Of a stretch of DNA of 14,988 nucleotides, positions 1-7,081 are shown piece after piece. The stretch is taken from contig DPKV01000061.1 in NCBI GenBank assembly GCA_003542325.1, positions 1-14,988 of the forward strand, in the 5' to 3' direction. The notes beneath the pieces were generated by a model. The model did not search any database and had not been told where the DNA came from. It saw only the letters and a program-made list of their open reading frames with translations. This stretch comes from Anaerolineaceae bacterium (GTDB taxonomy: Bacteria; Chloroflexota; Anaerolineae; Anaerolineales; Anaerolineaceae). The translations under genes and the position numbers were made by a program. The stretch's first letter is position 1. Each line of letters opens with the position of its first letter.

Positions 1-194
1 TGAAGCCCCAACCGTTCCACGGCCAGGTTCAACGACGGCGGGGTTCCCCAAAACAGCGTATAGATTAACCAGATCAATCCCAATCCCAGCAAGATCAGGA
101 TCACACTTAAAGCCAGCGGCATATCGGTCTCCATCCATTCAGGCTGGACAGCCAACAGAGCCATCCGCTTGTTGGATATCCAGATGAACATCAT
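1..194 (-). CDS. N-terminal fragment of a small membrane protein of unknown function
   Basis: The reading frame runs off the window edge, so only about 64 residues are visible. The start is one of two adjacent ATG codons (194 or 191), preceded by an AGGGAAG ribosome-binding site. The peptide begins MMFIWISNKR and has one clear hydrophobic segment at about residues 26-46 (LALSVILILLGLGLIW), followed by the start of a soluble part. It therefore looks like a single-pass membrane protein or the first helix of a larger one. I do not recognise a family. A TATACT box lies close upstream, and a MITE has inserted just beyond it. Confidence 0.6.
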   Translation of the reverse strand, partial: MMFIWISNKRMALLAVQPEWMETDMPLALSVILILLGLGLIWLIYTLFWGTPPSLNLAVERLGL

Positions 195-209
195 TTTCAC
201 TTCCCTAAT

Positions 210-238
210 AGTATACCTTGTTGAACCTCCCCTGTGAT
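210..238 (-). promoter_or_regulatory. Possible promoter of the membrane-protein gene at 1-194
   Basis: On the minus strand TATACT (215-210) lies 17 bases from ATCACA (238-233), which matches the -35 consensus at four of six positions. A transcript from it would have a very short leader, starting near the ribosome-binding site. The target duplication of the adjacent MITE begins at 242, so the element inserted immediately upstream of this promoter. Confidence 0.35.
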
Positions 239-251
239 TTTCCCCCGGAAT

Positions 252-424
252 CAGGGCAATTGCAAATTCATTTGTTTCAGTTTATTGAACTCTTTATTAC
301 CCAAAATTCACCCTTTCCCGCCCTTCGGGCACCCTTCCCCTCACCGAGGGGAAGGGCTGGGGATGGGGTTGCTGATTGACTATCGCATGCAGAAATCTCA
401 AGGGTTCACTTTGCGATTGCCCTG
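252..424. mobile_element. 173-bp MITE-like element, copy 1
   Basis: The ends are near-perfect terminal inverted repeats: CAGGGCAATTGCAAA at the left and, read inward from the right, CAGGGCAATCGCAAA (one mismatch in 15). The element is flanked by a perfect 10-bp direct repeat, CCCCCGGAAT, at 242-251 and 425-434, which is the expected target-site duplication. The interior has a CCTTCCCC...GGGGAAGG palindrome and no credible coding frame. A second copy of exactly the same length lies at 6899-7071 in the same orientation, ungapped, at about 86% identity by hand alignment. It should be mobilised in trans by a transposase not present here. The duplication length would fit an IS4-like enzyme, but that is an inference. 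Confidence 0.85.
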
Positions 425-434
425 CCCCCGGAAT

Positions 435-615
435 AATCATTAGTTGTCGATTCCATTTGCTAAAAAGTAAGTGCCCTTTTCCCTGTATTTTAGACGGTGA
501 TTGCTATCCACATCAAGATGTCATCAGGTTGCGCAAGGATTGAACAGCGCACGCCACCTTTTCAGACGTAAAGTCAGCATGGGTCAAACGAATAAGATAA
601 AAAAGAAATGCCCTA
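435..615. other. Spacer with no supported gene
   Basis: Between the MITE and the tandem repeat there is no convincing gene. The forward frame opening at 501 is only an upstream extension of the glycosyltransferase frame. A short minus-strand frame (roughly 647 to 520) reads peptide-like at its end but has no start codon or ribosome-binding site. It may be a worn-out gene remnant. Confidence 0.5.
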
Positions 616-647
616 ATTTGCGCTTTCTTACATTTGCGCTTTCTTAC
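616..647. repeat. Tandem 16-bp direct repeat in the -35 region of the GT-MTase promoter
   Basis: ATTTGCGCTTTCTTAC occurs twice with no gap, at 616-631 and 632-647, identically. The repeat ends 23 bases before a TATAAT box, so the second copy covers or abuts the -35 region. It may be a pair of operator sites read on the same face of the DNA (16 bp is about one and a half turns), or simply a replication-slippage duplication. Confidence 0.8.
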
Positions 648-676
648 TTAGAAAAGAGACTCTCAAATGTTATAAT
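648..676 (+). promoter_or_regulatory. Promoter of the glycosyltransferase-methyltransferase gene
   Basis: A perfect TATAAT lies at 671-676. A weak -35 (TTAGAA, 648-653, three of six) lies 17 bases upstream. Initiation about seven bases after the box would leave a leader of roughly 10 bases before the ATG at 693. The weak -35 and the adjacent tandem repeat suggest an activator may be needed; this is inference. Confidence 0.55.
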
Positions 677-692
677 CAAAACCGGAGTCACT

Positions 693-2105
693 ATGAAATT
701 ATCAATCCTAATTCCTGTCTACAACGAACGCCGCACCCTGCGGGAAATCATCAACCGTGTTTTGGCGCAAAAAATTGAGGGCGTGGACGCCTATGAAATC
801 GTGCTCGTGGATGACTGCTCCCAGGACGGCTCTGTGGAGGTCATCCGGGAACTGCAAGCCGAACACCCGGACGTCATCAAACCCATCCTTTTGGAGCAGA
901 ACCAGGGCAAAGGCAACGCCATCCGCACGGCGATCAAATCCGCCACAGGCGATATCGGCATTATCCAGGATGCCGACCTGGAATATGACCCGAACGACTA
1001 CGAGGCCGTCCTGCACCCCATCCTGAAAGGCGATGCCGATGTGGTCTACGGTTCCCGCTTTGCTGAACGGAACCAGCGCAGGGTCCTTTACTTCCGGCAC
1101 ACCCTTGCCAACCATTTCCTGACCTTCGTCAGCAACCTCTTCACCGATTTAAACCTGACCGATATGGAGACCTGTTACAAGGCCTTCCGCCTGCAGGTCG
1201 CCAAGACGATCCCGATCCGCTCCAAAGGGTTCGGGCTGGAACCGGAGCTGACCGCCAAATTCGCCAAACGTAAACTCCGCATCTTTGAAGTGCCGATCAG
1301 TTACCACGGCCGCACCTATGCCGAAGGGAAGAAGATCAAGGCCAAGGACGGGTTCAAAGCCCTCTGGACGATCTTCAAATATTGGGTCATTGACGACATG
1401 TTCGAAGGGGATTTTGGCACCAAGGACCTGATTGACATGGAAGCCGCGCCCAAGTACACCGAGTGGACGCTGGCGCGGACCAAACGCTATGTGGGCCGCC
1501 AACTGCTGGAAATTGGTTCCGGGATCGGCAACAACGTCCGCATCCTGATGCAGTACACGGAAGTGATCGCCACCGAGGTTGACCCGGTCTACCTGGAAGT
1601 CCTTCGCAACGCTTACCTTAACACCCCGGGTGTGGACGTGCGTGAGTGGGACGCAACCACCCCGCCCCCGGCCGACCTGCCCCAGCCCGATTCGATCCTC
1701 TGCTCCAATGTACTGGAGCACATCGAGGACGATCAGGGGCTGGTTGCCAACGCGGACAAGGTCCTCAAACCCGGCGGGCGGATGATCTTCATCGTCCCGC
1801 GCGGTCAAAAACTTTATTCCTCCCTGGATTCCGCCATTGGACACGAACGCCGCTACGACAAATACCAATTACGAGCAATATTTGAGGCATTGAATTACGA
1901 AGTGGAAGAGCTCTTCTCACTGAATAAAATCGGTGTGCTGGGCTGGTGGTGGCGGGGGAAAATCGCCAGACAAAAAGCCATCGGCCGCTTTGGGCTAAAG
2001 ACTTTTAATGTGATGGTGCCGCTGTTCAAGCTGATCGACCCGATCCTCCCCTGGCAAGGGTTATCGCTGGTGATCGTGGCGAAGAAGCCTGAGAAAGCCT
2101 CCTAA
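693..2105 (+). CDS. Family 2 glycosyltransferase fused to a class I SAM-dependent methyltransferase
   Basis: A 470-residue cytoplasmic protein. The start is the ATG at 693 because GGAG lies five bases upstream and the family opens at this point (MKLSILIPVYNERRTL). The frame continues to 501 but that part overlaps the promoter. Residues 1 to about 235 are a GT-A glycosyltransferase of the dolichyl-phosphate-mannose-synthase type: LVDDCSQDGS near 38-47, the metal-binding DAD at about 93-95, YGSRF near 119-123, and the METCYKAFR acceptor region near 158-166. No C-terminal membrane helices follow. From about 260 a Rossmann methyltransferase begins, with SAM motif I LLEIGSGIGN (271-280), acidic E296, the CSNVLEHIED motif (337-346) and LKPGGRMIF (358-366). 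The likely job is transfer of a sugar to a lipid carrier or glycan coupled with methylation of the product or a partner; the substrate is unknown. It is convergent with the GGDEF gene, 14 bases away. Confidence 0.85.
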   Translation: MKLSILIPVYNERRTLREIINRVLAQKIEGVDAYEIVLVDDCSQDGSVEVIRELQAEHPDVIKPILLEQNQGKGNAIRTAIKSATGDIGIIQDADLEYDPNDYEAVLHPILKGDADVVYGSRFAERNQRRVLYFRHTLANHFLTFVSNLFTDLNLTDMETCYKAFRLQVAKTIPIRSKGFGLEPELTAKFAKRKLRIFEVPISYHGRTYAEGKKIKAKDGFKALWTIFKYWVIDDMFEGDFGTKDLIDMEAAPKYTEWTLARTKRYVGRQLLEIGSGIGNNVRILMQYTEVIATEVDPVYLEVLRNAYLNTPGVDVREWDATTPPPADLPQPDSILCSNVLEHIEDDQGLVANADKVLKPGGRMIFIVPRGQKLYSSLDSAIGHERRYDKYQLRAIFEALNYEVEELFSLNKIGVLGWWWRGKIARQKAIGRFGLKTFNVMVPLFKLIDPILPWQGLSLVIVAKKPEKAS

Positions 2106-2119
2106 GTAACACCTTTTAA

Positions 2120-2632
2120 TCAATTTACTCCCGCCATCACGACACAATTACGGCCCGAATCCTTTGCAGCATAAAGCGCTTTATCCGCGTGGTCGACAAG
2201 TTCTATCTCGTTTTCTGCGTCCTTTTCCGGGTAAGAGACTCCACCGACACTGACTGTCACTTTGATTACATCCTCACCATGCGGTACACCGCTTTCTGCA
2301 ATTTTTCGACGCAGACGATCCGCAATCTCTGAAACGTCTTTTCGAGATGCACCGGGTAGGATTGCGAGAAACTCCTCACCACCATAACGCACCAAAATAT
2401 CACCTTCCCGCATGACGCTTTTGGCCACATTGGCCAATCGAAGAAGGACACGATCCCCTGTTAAATGGCCATAGACATCATTGACATTCTTAAAATGATC
2501 CAGGTCAAACATCATCAGACCAAGGGGCACTTTCATCCGTAAGGTTCGGCCAAACTCTTCATGCAAGCGTGTCAATCCAAACCGGCGGTTGTAAATCCCA
2601 GTGAGTGAATCTAACGCAGCCAGCCGTTCCAA
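2120..2632 (-). CDS. GGDEF-domain diguanylate cyclase, missing its N-terminal sensory part
   Basis: Encodes an apparently complete GGDEF domain, which makes cyclic di-GMP from two GTP. Visible are the domain opening LDSLTGIYNRR, the metal/GTP region FDLDHFKNVNDVYGH, the active site GGEEF, the inhibitory I-site (REGD, five residues before GGEEF), and the end ADKALYAAKDSGRNCV. The start at 2632 would be a TTG without a good ribosome-binding site. The homologous frame actually continues upstream to about 2671 (AVSQALHNALLFDRLERL), which resembles the helix linking a GAF sensor to GGDEF, then stops making sense. The sensor and true start are gone, replaced out of frame by a radical SAM gene fragment. 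It is probably a pseudogene, though the catalytic domain could be active if translated. Confidence 0.75.
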   Translation of the reverse strand: MERLAALDSLTGIYNRRFGLTRLHEEFGRTLRMKVPLGLMMFDLDHFKNVNDVYGHLTGDRVLLRLANVAKSVMREGDILVRYGGEEFLAILPGASRKDVSEIADRLRRKIAESGVPHGEDVIKVTVSVGGVSYPEKDAENEIELVDHADKALYAAKDSGRNCVVMAGVN

Positions 2633-2664
2633 TCGATCAAATAGAAGCGCGTTGTGCAGCGCCT

Positions 2665-2889
2665 GAGAAACGGCTCCCCACCCGTCAGATGCACCTGGAA
2701 CCCGTCCCCCCAGGCAGCTTTGGCTGCTTCCAGGGCGCTGCGTACTTCCTCCTCATCCATCCAATCATGCCAGTCCGGACCGCAATTATACAGGCAGTGC
2801 GCGCAGGCTGCCTGACAGCGACAGCTCAGAATCAGGCCAATATCGCGGGGAGTCAAAGCATGGGAGTTGGATATATTCGAGTCCATCAT
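2665..2889 (-). pseudogene. 5' remnant of a radical SAM protein gene
   Basis: From ATG at 2889 about 75 residues read as the start of a radical SAM enzyme. They include the [4Fe-4S] cluster motif CQAACAHC (CxxxCxxC) after a beta strand, and end in the SAM-contacting motif LTGGEPFL. At about 2665 homology stops. The frame continues into an unrelated tail (RRCTTRFYLIDWNGWLR) and ends at 2611, because the sequence is now the diguanylate cyclase gene read in another frame. Three-quarters or more of the enzyme is missing, so no activity is expected. The substrate of the original enzyme cannot be told. Confidence 0.75.
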
Positions 2890-2896
2890 TGAACAC

Positions 2897-2905
2897 CATT
2901 ATATA
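2897..2905 (-). promoter_or_regulatory. TATAAT box just upstream of the radical SAM remnant
   Basis: On the minus strand TATAAT lies about eight bases before the ATG at 2889, so transcription would begin at or next to the start codon (a leaderless message). There is no Shine-Dalgarno sequence, which agrees. The -35 region is not recognisable. It may still drive the truncated fusion. Confidence 0.35.
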
Positions 2906-2921
2906 CGCTGCAAATCCTTAG

Positions 2922-2961
2922 TAAAACAAAAAACCCCGAAAACGAAGCTGCTTCCGGGGTT
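2922..2961 (-). terminator. Rho-independent terminator of the aldo/keto reductase gene
   Basis: On the minus strand AACCCCGGAA and a GAAGC/GCTTC inner stem pair back to CGGGGTT, followed by TTTTTTGTTTT. It lies about 20 bases after the reductase stop codon and separates that gene from the radical SAM remnant. Confidence 0.85.
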
Positions 2962-2982
2962 GACTCAATTTGAGAAGTTGAT

Positions 2983-3957
2983 TTACGCCGGCCAGATCTT
3001 GCGTCCGCCGCCGGGCGGGGTCACCGAATCTATGACCTTGAGGTCATCATCGGTCAATTCAGGCAGTAACGCCGCTTTCAAATTATCCTTCAATTGAGAA
3101 ATGCGCTTCGCACCTGGGATCGCCACCGTCACCGCCGGGTGCTGCATGACAAACTGGATCGCCAGCTGGGCCAGGGTGCGCCCGTTCGCCAGCGGCTCGA
3201 GTTTTTGCACCTTATCCAGATCGTTCTGGAAGATTTGATTCTCTTTTTCGTTCCTGACCCAATTCTGCCGGAAATCACCTTCACCAAAGGTGCTGGTCCG
3301 GGTAAATTTCCCGGTCAGGATACCCATCGCCAGCGGTCCGCGAACGAGGACTCCGATATCGTGCGCCATCGTATAGGGGAAAATGTCCTTTTCCGGTGTG
3401 CGGTTGAGGATGGAGTAATCAATCTGCAAGGTTGAGGTTTTATTATCCGCGTTGAATTCCTGTAAATATTCAAAATCGCTGGTGCTGACGCCATAAGCAC
3501 GAACCTTGCCCTGCGCCTGTAATTTCTGGAACCCCGCCACATAAATTTCCATATTGGGTTCACGGAAATCAATATGGCATTGGATCAGGTCAAGGTAATC
3601 CGTCCCCAGCCGTTGCAAGCTGGATTCAACCCCAGCCACCAGCTTGTCCACGGTGGTGTAAACACTGACCCCCTTCTCATGATCGAAGCCATTCCAGCCG
3701 ATCTTCGACGCGACGATGAACTTCTCCCGCCGTCCCTGCATGGCCTTGCCCAACAGTACCTCGGAATGTCCGTCCCCGTAAATATCCGCCGTGTCGAAGA
3801 AATTGATCCCCAAATCCAGCGCGGCGGAGATCATATCGAGGGATTCTTTGTCATCCGTTTCACCCCACTCTGTGCCGCCGATCGCCCACAAGCCCAACCC
3901 GAGCTTTGTGATTTCAATCCCGCTTTTACCTAAACGTCGTTTCTCAATGAGTGACAT
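2983..3957 (-). CDS. Aldo/keto reductase
   Basis: A 324-residue NAD(P)H-dependent oxidoreductase of the AKR superfamily, the usual family length, acting in the cytoplasm. The catalytic tetrad is visible: D55 and Y60 in FFDTADIYGDG, K85 in IVASKIGW, and H128 in LIQCHID. The strand motif YGVSTSDFEYL (usually YGVSN) and the C-terminal cofactor-phosphate region VAIPGAKRISQLKDNL are also present. It resembles the general stress/YajO/IolS-type bacterial AKRs; the substrate cannot be deduced. The start is supported by AAGGAG five to six bases before the ATG. It is a single-gene unit with its own terminator. Confidence 0.92.
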   Translation of the reverse strand: MSLIEKRRLGKSGIEITKLGLGLWAIGGTEWGETDDKESLDMISAALDLGINFFDTADIYGDGHSEVLLGKAMQGRREKFIVASKIGWNGFDHEKGVSVYTTVDKLVAGVESSLQRLGTDYLDLIQCHIDFREPNMEIYVAGFQKLQAQGKVRAYGVSTSDFEYLQEFNADNKTSTLQIDYSILNRTPEKDIFPYTMAHDIGVLVRGPLAMGILTGKFTRTSTFGEGDFRQNWVRNEKENQIFQNDLDKVQKLEPLANGRTLAQLAIQFVMQHPAVTVAIPGAKRISQLKDNLKAALLPELTDDDLKVIDSVTPPGGGRKIWPA

Positions 3958-4137
3958 ATTTGCTCCTTATAGTTTATCCGTTAAGTAATTTTGCGATTAA
4001 TTCCATGAAAACTCAAGCACCAAACCGTTGACCATCACTTCCTTTAGGGCCTTTACGGATTAACGCCTTAACATCATTGTCCTTTTGTTCAAAAAGATCA
4101 CTAATTTAGATTATAAACAAAACCGTGGATTAATCAG
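3958..4137. other. Upstream region of the aldo/keto reductase gene, no gene seen
   Basis: AT-rich, with no open frame of note. It must contain the reductase promoter on the minus strand, but no pair of boxes stands out clearly. Confidence 0.4.
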
Positions 4138-4176
4138 AACCCCCAATGATTCAGCAAATCCTAATCATTGGGGGTT
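4138..4176. terminator. Strong hairpin, probable terminator after the propeller gene
   Basis: A perfect 14-bp stem (4138-4151 with 4163-4176, AACCCCCAATGATT) closes an 11-base loop. It lies about 120 bases beyond the stop of the minus-strand propeller gene. The better T-run (TTTTGT) follows on the plus strand, while on the minus strand the stem is followed only by TTCTGATT. It could work in both directions, but no plus-strand gene ends here. Confidence 0.6.
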
Positions 4177-4298
4177 TTGTAAATTTCCAGTGCAAGACGA
4201 TAAAACGTATCCACCTTCATGTCATTAATCAGCGGAAATTGGATTATCGATGACCCAGTCTCTTATGAAACCCATCCAATATCACGCCGACATGTGTC

Positions 4299-6779
4299 TC
4301 ATTTGACAACCAGTGGTAGATAGCACAATATTTCCTCTTTATATTGGCGGGTCAGGTGATAAACACCGCCATCCACCAGGTCCTCGCTGCTGCGTCCGCC
4401 GCCACTCCCAGCGGCTTCCACAAGGCTGCCCACAATCCCGGTATACACAATGCCCTGAATCTCACTCAATGCAACATATTCGAGCGAAGTCACATTGACA
4501 CCAATAAAATTACTGGAAACATAAGCCCAGGATTGTCCGCCGTCCATCGAATGGAAAAGACCCATCATCGTTGCTGCATATAAGGTTTCCGGCGTCGCTC
4601 CCAGGGCTGGCGCGAACTCCAACTTGTTGATGGGGCCATTGTTCCAAGGGATATAGCTGTAAACATCCCAGGTATTTGTCAGTGGATCGATTGACAGGAT
4701 TGACGATCCGCCATCCGCCAGCAGCACGCCTGTGGAGGGACTCATAGCGACCGTACTAATTTCTTCAAAACCATCGAATTCACCACCGGTAGGTGGCGTC
4801 AGGATATCCCAATTCTCCCCATTATCCAGGCTATAAACCAACGCGGAATGTTCAGCATATCCCTCACCATCTTTGGTATATGAACCACAATAAATATGTG
4901 TGGGATCAGCCGGATCAAAGACAACAGCCTGAACACGGCCTAACGAAGGTTCAACTGCAAGTTCGGTCCAAGTTGCTGTTGTTCCATCCAGCTCCAGGCG
5001 AAAAATCGCACCTGCAGGAGCTTGGCTATAATCTCCATCTTCCGGATCCATTAAATACCCGCCGGCCAAATACTTATGCGGTGCCCCTGGAATGGGTTCT
5101 AAGAATTCAAAGGCAAATGTATAACCCGAATAAGATTCTGGAACAGGGACTTTTTCCTCCGTTTCCTCCCAGGTCAATCCACCGTCCAGACTCACCCTGA
5201 CCGAATTGTACCAGGTAGGGACGATGACGTAATCGTCATTCGAAACATCTACTGCAACCGGTAAATTCAAGGTATATTGACTTAAATCATCATCGGCGAA
5301 ATTAGGAAGTTGTACCCAATTAACACCGCCATCAGAGGAATGGAAAAATCCAGCCCCGGAAGGATTAGTATAAATGCTCTGTGGTTCGCTGGCGGAAACA
5401 GCCAGGTAATTGGGAATTAACCCGGCCATACCTTCCACCTTCTTCGTCCAACCACTGTCATAAAGATTTGCCGAATCATTTCGGAATACTCCCTGAGTAT
5501 TTGAAGAAAATATGGTATTTGGAAGCGAAAAATCGAACATTACAGCTTCAGATTGAAGTGGGGCCGAAAAATCCGAATAAACATTCCAGGTCGCTCCATT
5601 ATCCGGTGAACGGGCAGGCTTTGAGAAAGCCAATAGAATATCCTCGTAGTTTAATGGATTAAACTGGATATCACTCACGGGATCTGAACTGAAAAAATGG
5701 ATCGTATCCACCACAACTTCTGCACAGTCCAACGAAATTACGCCTTCATTGTCCACTTCCGTGCAGCGGTTTGCAGGTCCAGAAAAACCATTAATCACAA
5801 ACAAGTCATTTGTCACGGGCTGGACCTTTAATTTGCCAATATTATTTACTGGGTCGCCAGACCAATTAACCGCCATCTCTACCCAGCTTGTGCCATTTTC
5901 AGTGCCCCGATAAATCAAGCCATCGTCCATGCCGGTATACATTGCATCCGTCCCAAAACTAATTGAAGTGATTTTCTTCTCGTTGGGTATATCGTCACTG
6001 ACATGGATCCAAGTCGTACCGGCATCAGTGGATTTATAAATACCGAAGTTGACCCCAGCATCATAATCATCATCACTGAAGAACAGTCCAGCAAAAACGA
6101 TGCTGCCCTGGGTTGGATGTGGATAAGCACGAGCTTCATAAATTTGGGGAACATCAGGGAAAGGAACGGCTTGCCAATGGTCCCCCCCATCCACACTCCG
6201 ATATAGTCCCTCGTGAGTCTTTGTTACATACAATAGGTTGGGGTTAACCGAATCCATTGCCAATGTACCCATGTCCGTTGCGAAAATAAATTCCCAATTT
6301 TCCCCATGGTTCACACTCCGGAATACCCCGACACCTGCGACTACTGTGAAAATTTTTTCGGTTGTGATCGGGTCCTGAAGAATCTGCTTTACTTGTCCGC
6401 CATAAGGGCCGTTACTGATCCATTCCCCAATCCCAAGTTCGATGGTTATCGCAGATTCCAGACTTGCTGACTCGAGTTCGGAATACACATTCAATGTGTA
6501 AGTTCCGGGTACCATTCCCCATGGGATCACGGCAGTCAATGTTTGTGCATCTACTATATTAAGCTCCGTTAGATCCGTATCATTTAGAGCCGCTCGGATC
6601 ACATCCGTAAATTGCTCCCCCGTCACGGTGATTGTTGTATCCAGATCATTGTAGACTGTCTGCGGTGTAACGCTTGAGATCGTTAATCCCGCTTGAGCCT
6701 CAACAGAATTTACCGATCCGCCCACACACAGCATAACTAAACACATAACGACAAAGAAATTACCCAGCTTGATATTCAT
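4299..6779 (-). CDS. Secreted protein with an IPT/TIG domain and BNR/Asp-box beta-propeller repeats
   Basis: An 826-residue exported protein. Residues 1-28 are a signal peptide (charged start, hydrophobic core FFVVMCLVMLCVGG, cleavage after VEA). About 31-115 form an immunoglobulin-like IPT/TIG domain (LTISSVTPQTVYNDLDTTIT). The rest consists of propeller repeats like those of sortilin/VPS10 and sialidase-type proteins. Asp-boxes of the form S.D.G..W recur: SVNHGENW, SVDGGDHW, STDAGTTW, SPDNGATW, SSDGGVNW, SLDGGLTW, SLDNGENW and SMDGGQSW. It is probably a surface adhesin or glycan/protein-binding protein; no catalytic residues can be named. The very end, CYLPLVVK, follows a Gly/Ser-rich linker and may be a sorting tail. 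The start is supported by GAGGG seven bases upstream. It stands alone. Confidence 0.85.
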   Translation of the reverse strand: MNIKLGNFFVVMCLVMLCVGGSVNSVEAQAGLTISSVTPQTVYNDLDTTITVTGEQFTDVIRAALNDTDLTELNIVDAQTLTAVIPWGMVPGTYTLNVYSELESASLESAITIELGIGEWISNGPYGGQVKQILQDPITTEKIFTVVAGVGVFRSVNHGENWEFIFATDMGTLAMDSVNPNLLYVTKTHEGLYRSVDGGDHWQAVPFPDVPQIYEARAYPHPTQGSIVFAGLFFSDDDYDAGVNFGIYKSTDAGTTWIHVSDDIPNEKKITSISFGTDAMYTGMDDGLIYRGTENGTSWVEMAVNWSGDPVNNIGKLKVQPVTNDLFVINGFSGPANRCTEVDNEGVISLDCAEVVVDTIHFFSSDPVSDIQFNPLNYEDILLAFSKPARSPDNGATWNVYSDFSAPLQSEAVMFDFSLPNTIFSSNTQGVFRNDSANLYDSGWTKKVEGMAGLIPNYLAVSASEPQSIYTNPSGAGFFHSSDGGVNWVQLPNFADDDLSQYTLNLPVAVDVSNDDYVIVPTWYNSVRVSLDGGLTWEETEEKVPVPESYSGYTFAFEFLEPIPGAPHKYLAGGYLMDPEDGDYSQAPAGAIFRLELDGTTATWTELAVEPSLGRVQAVVFDPADPTHIYCGSYTKDGEGYAEHSALVYSLDNGENWDILTPPTGGEFDGFEEISTVAMSPSTGVLLADGGSSILSIDPLTNTWDVYSYIPWNNGPINKLEFAPALGATPETLYAATMMGLFHSMDGGQSWAYVSSNFIGVNVTSLEYVALSEIQGIVYTGIVGSLVEAAGSGGGRSSEDLVDGGVYHLTRQYKEEILCYLPLVVK

Positions 6780-6887
6780 TTTTCCCTCGCAATAGTTGAA
6801 AATTGTTACAAATTTCCTTTGATCGCCCCATAACGTGCTGTATTACTTACAAAAGGGGTGTCATGATTTTTTGATGTGAATAAGGTA

Positions 6888-7081
6888 ATAAAGACATGCA
6901 GGGCAATCGCAAAGTCATTTGTTGCAGCTTTTTAATTTCCTAACTATCCAAATATCACCCCTTCCCGCCCTTCGGGCACCCTTCCCCTCACCGATGGGAA
7001 GGGTGGGGGATGGGGTTGCTTATTGACTATGGCATGCAGAAATCTCTTGGGTGCATTTTGCGATTGCCCTGATAAAGACAT
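6888..7081. mobile_element. 173-bp MITE-like element, copy 2, with target duplication
   Basis: The element proper is 6899-7071. It begins CAGGGCAATCGCAAA and ends with its exact reverse complement, so the 15-bp terminal inverted repeats are perfect. ATAAAGACAT at 6888-6897 and again at 7072-7081 is the target duplication. One extra base (G, 6898) lies between the left duplication and the element, which would also fit an 11-bp duplication with one mutated base. It shares length, ends and the inner CCTTCCC/GGGAAGG palindrome with copy 1 at 252-424. It carries no gene. Confidence 0.88.

Noticed and set aside
234..443. A 69-codon frame over MITE copy 1
   Set aside because: The frame is created by the repeat itself and is not credible as a protein.
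520..647. Minus-strand peptide-like frame ending AVQSLRNLMTS
   Set aside because: It has no start codon and no ribosome-binding site, is about 43 codons long, and I recognise no family. At most it is a remnant.
616..647. CRISPR-like repeat
   Set aside because: Only two units, adjacent and without spacers.
501..692. Upstream extension of the glycosyltransferase frame
   Set aside because: It runs through the tandem repeat and the TATAAT promoter, while the ATG at 693 has a good ribosome-binding site and starts exactly where the family starts.
708..1868. Long minus-strand frames opposite the glycosyltransferase-methyltransferase gene
   Set aside because: The plus strand shows clear domain motifs throughout; these are antisense frames of a GC-rich gene.
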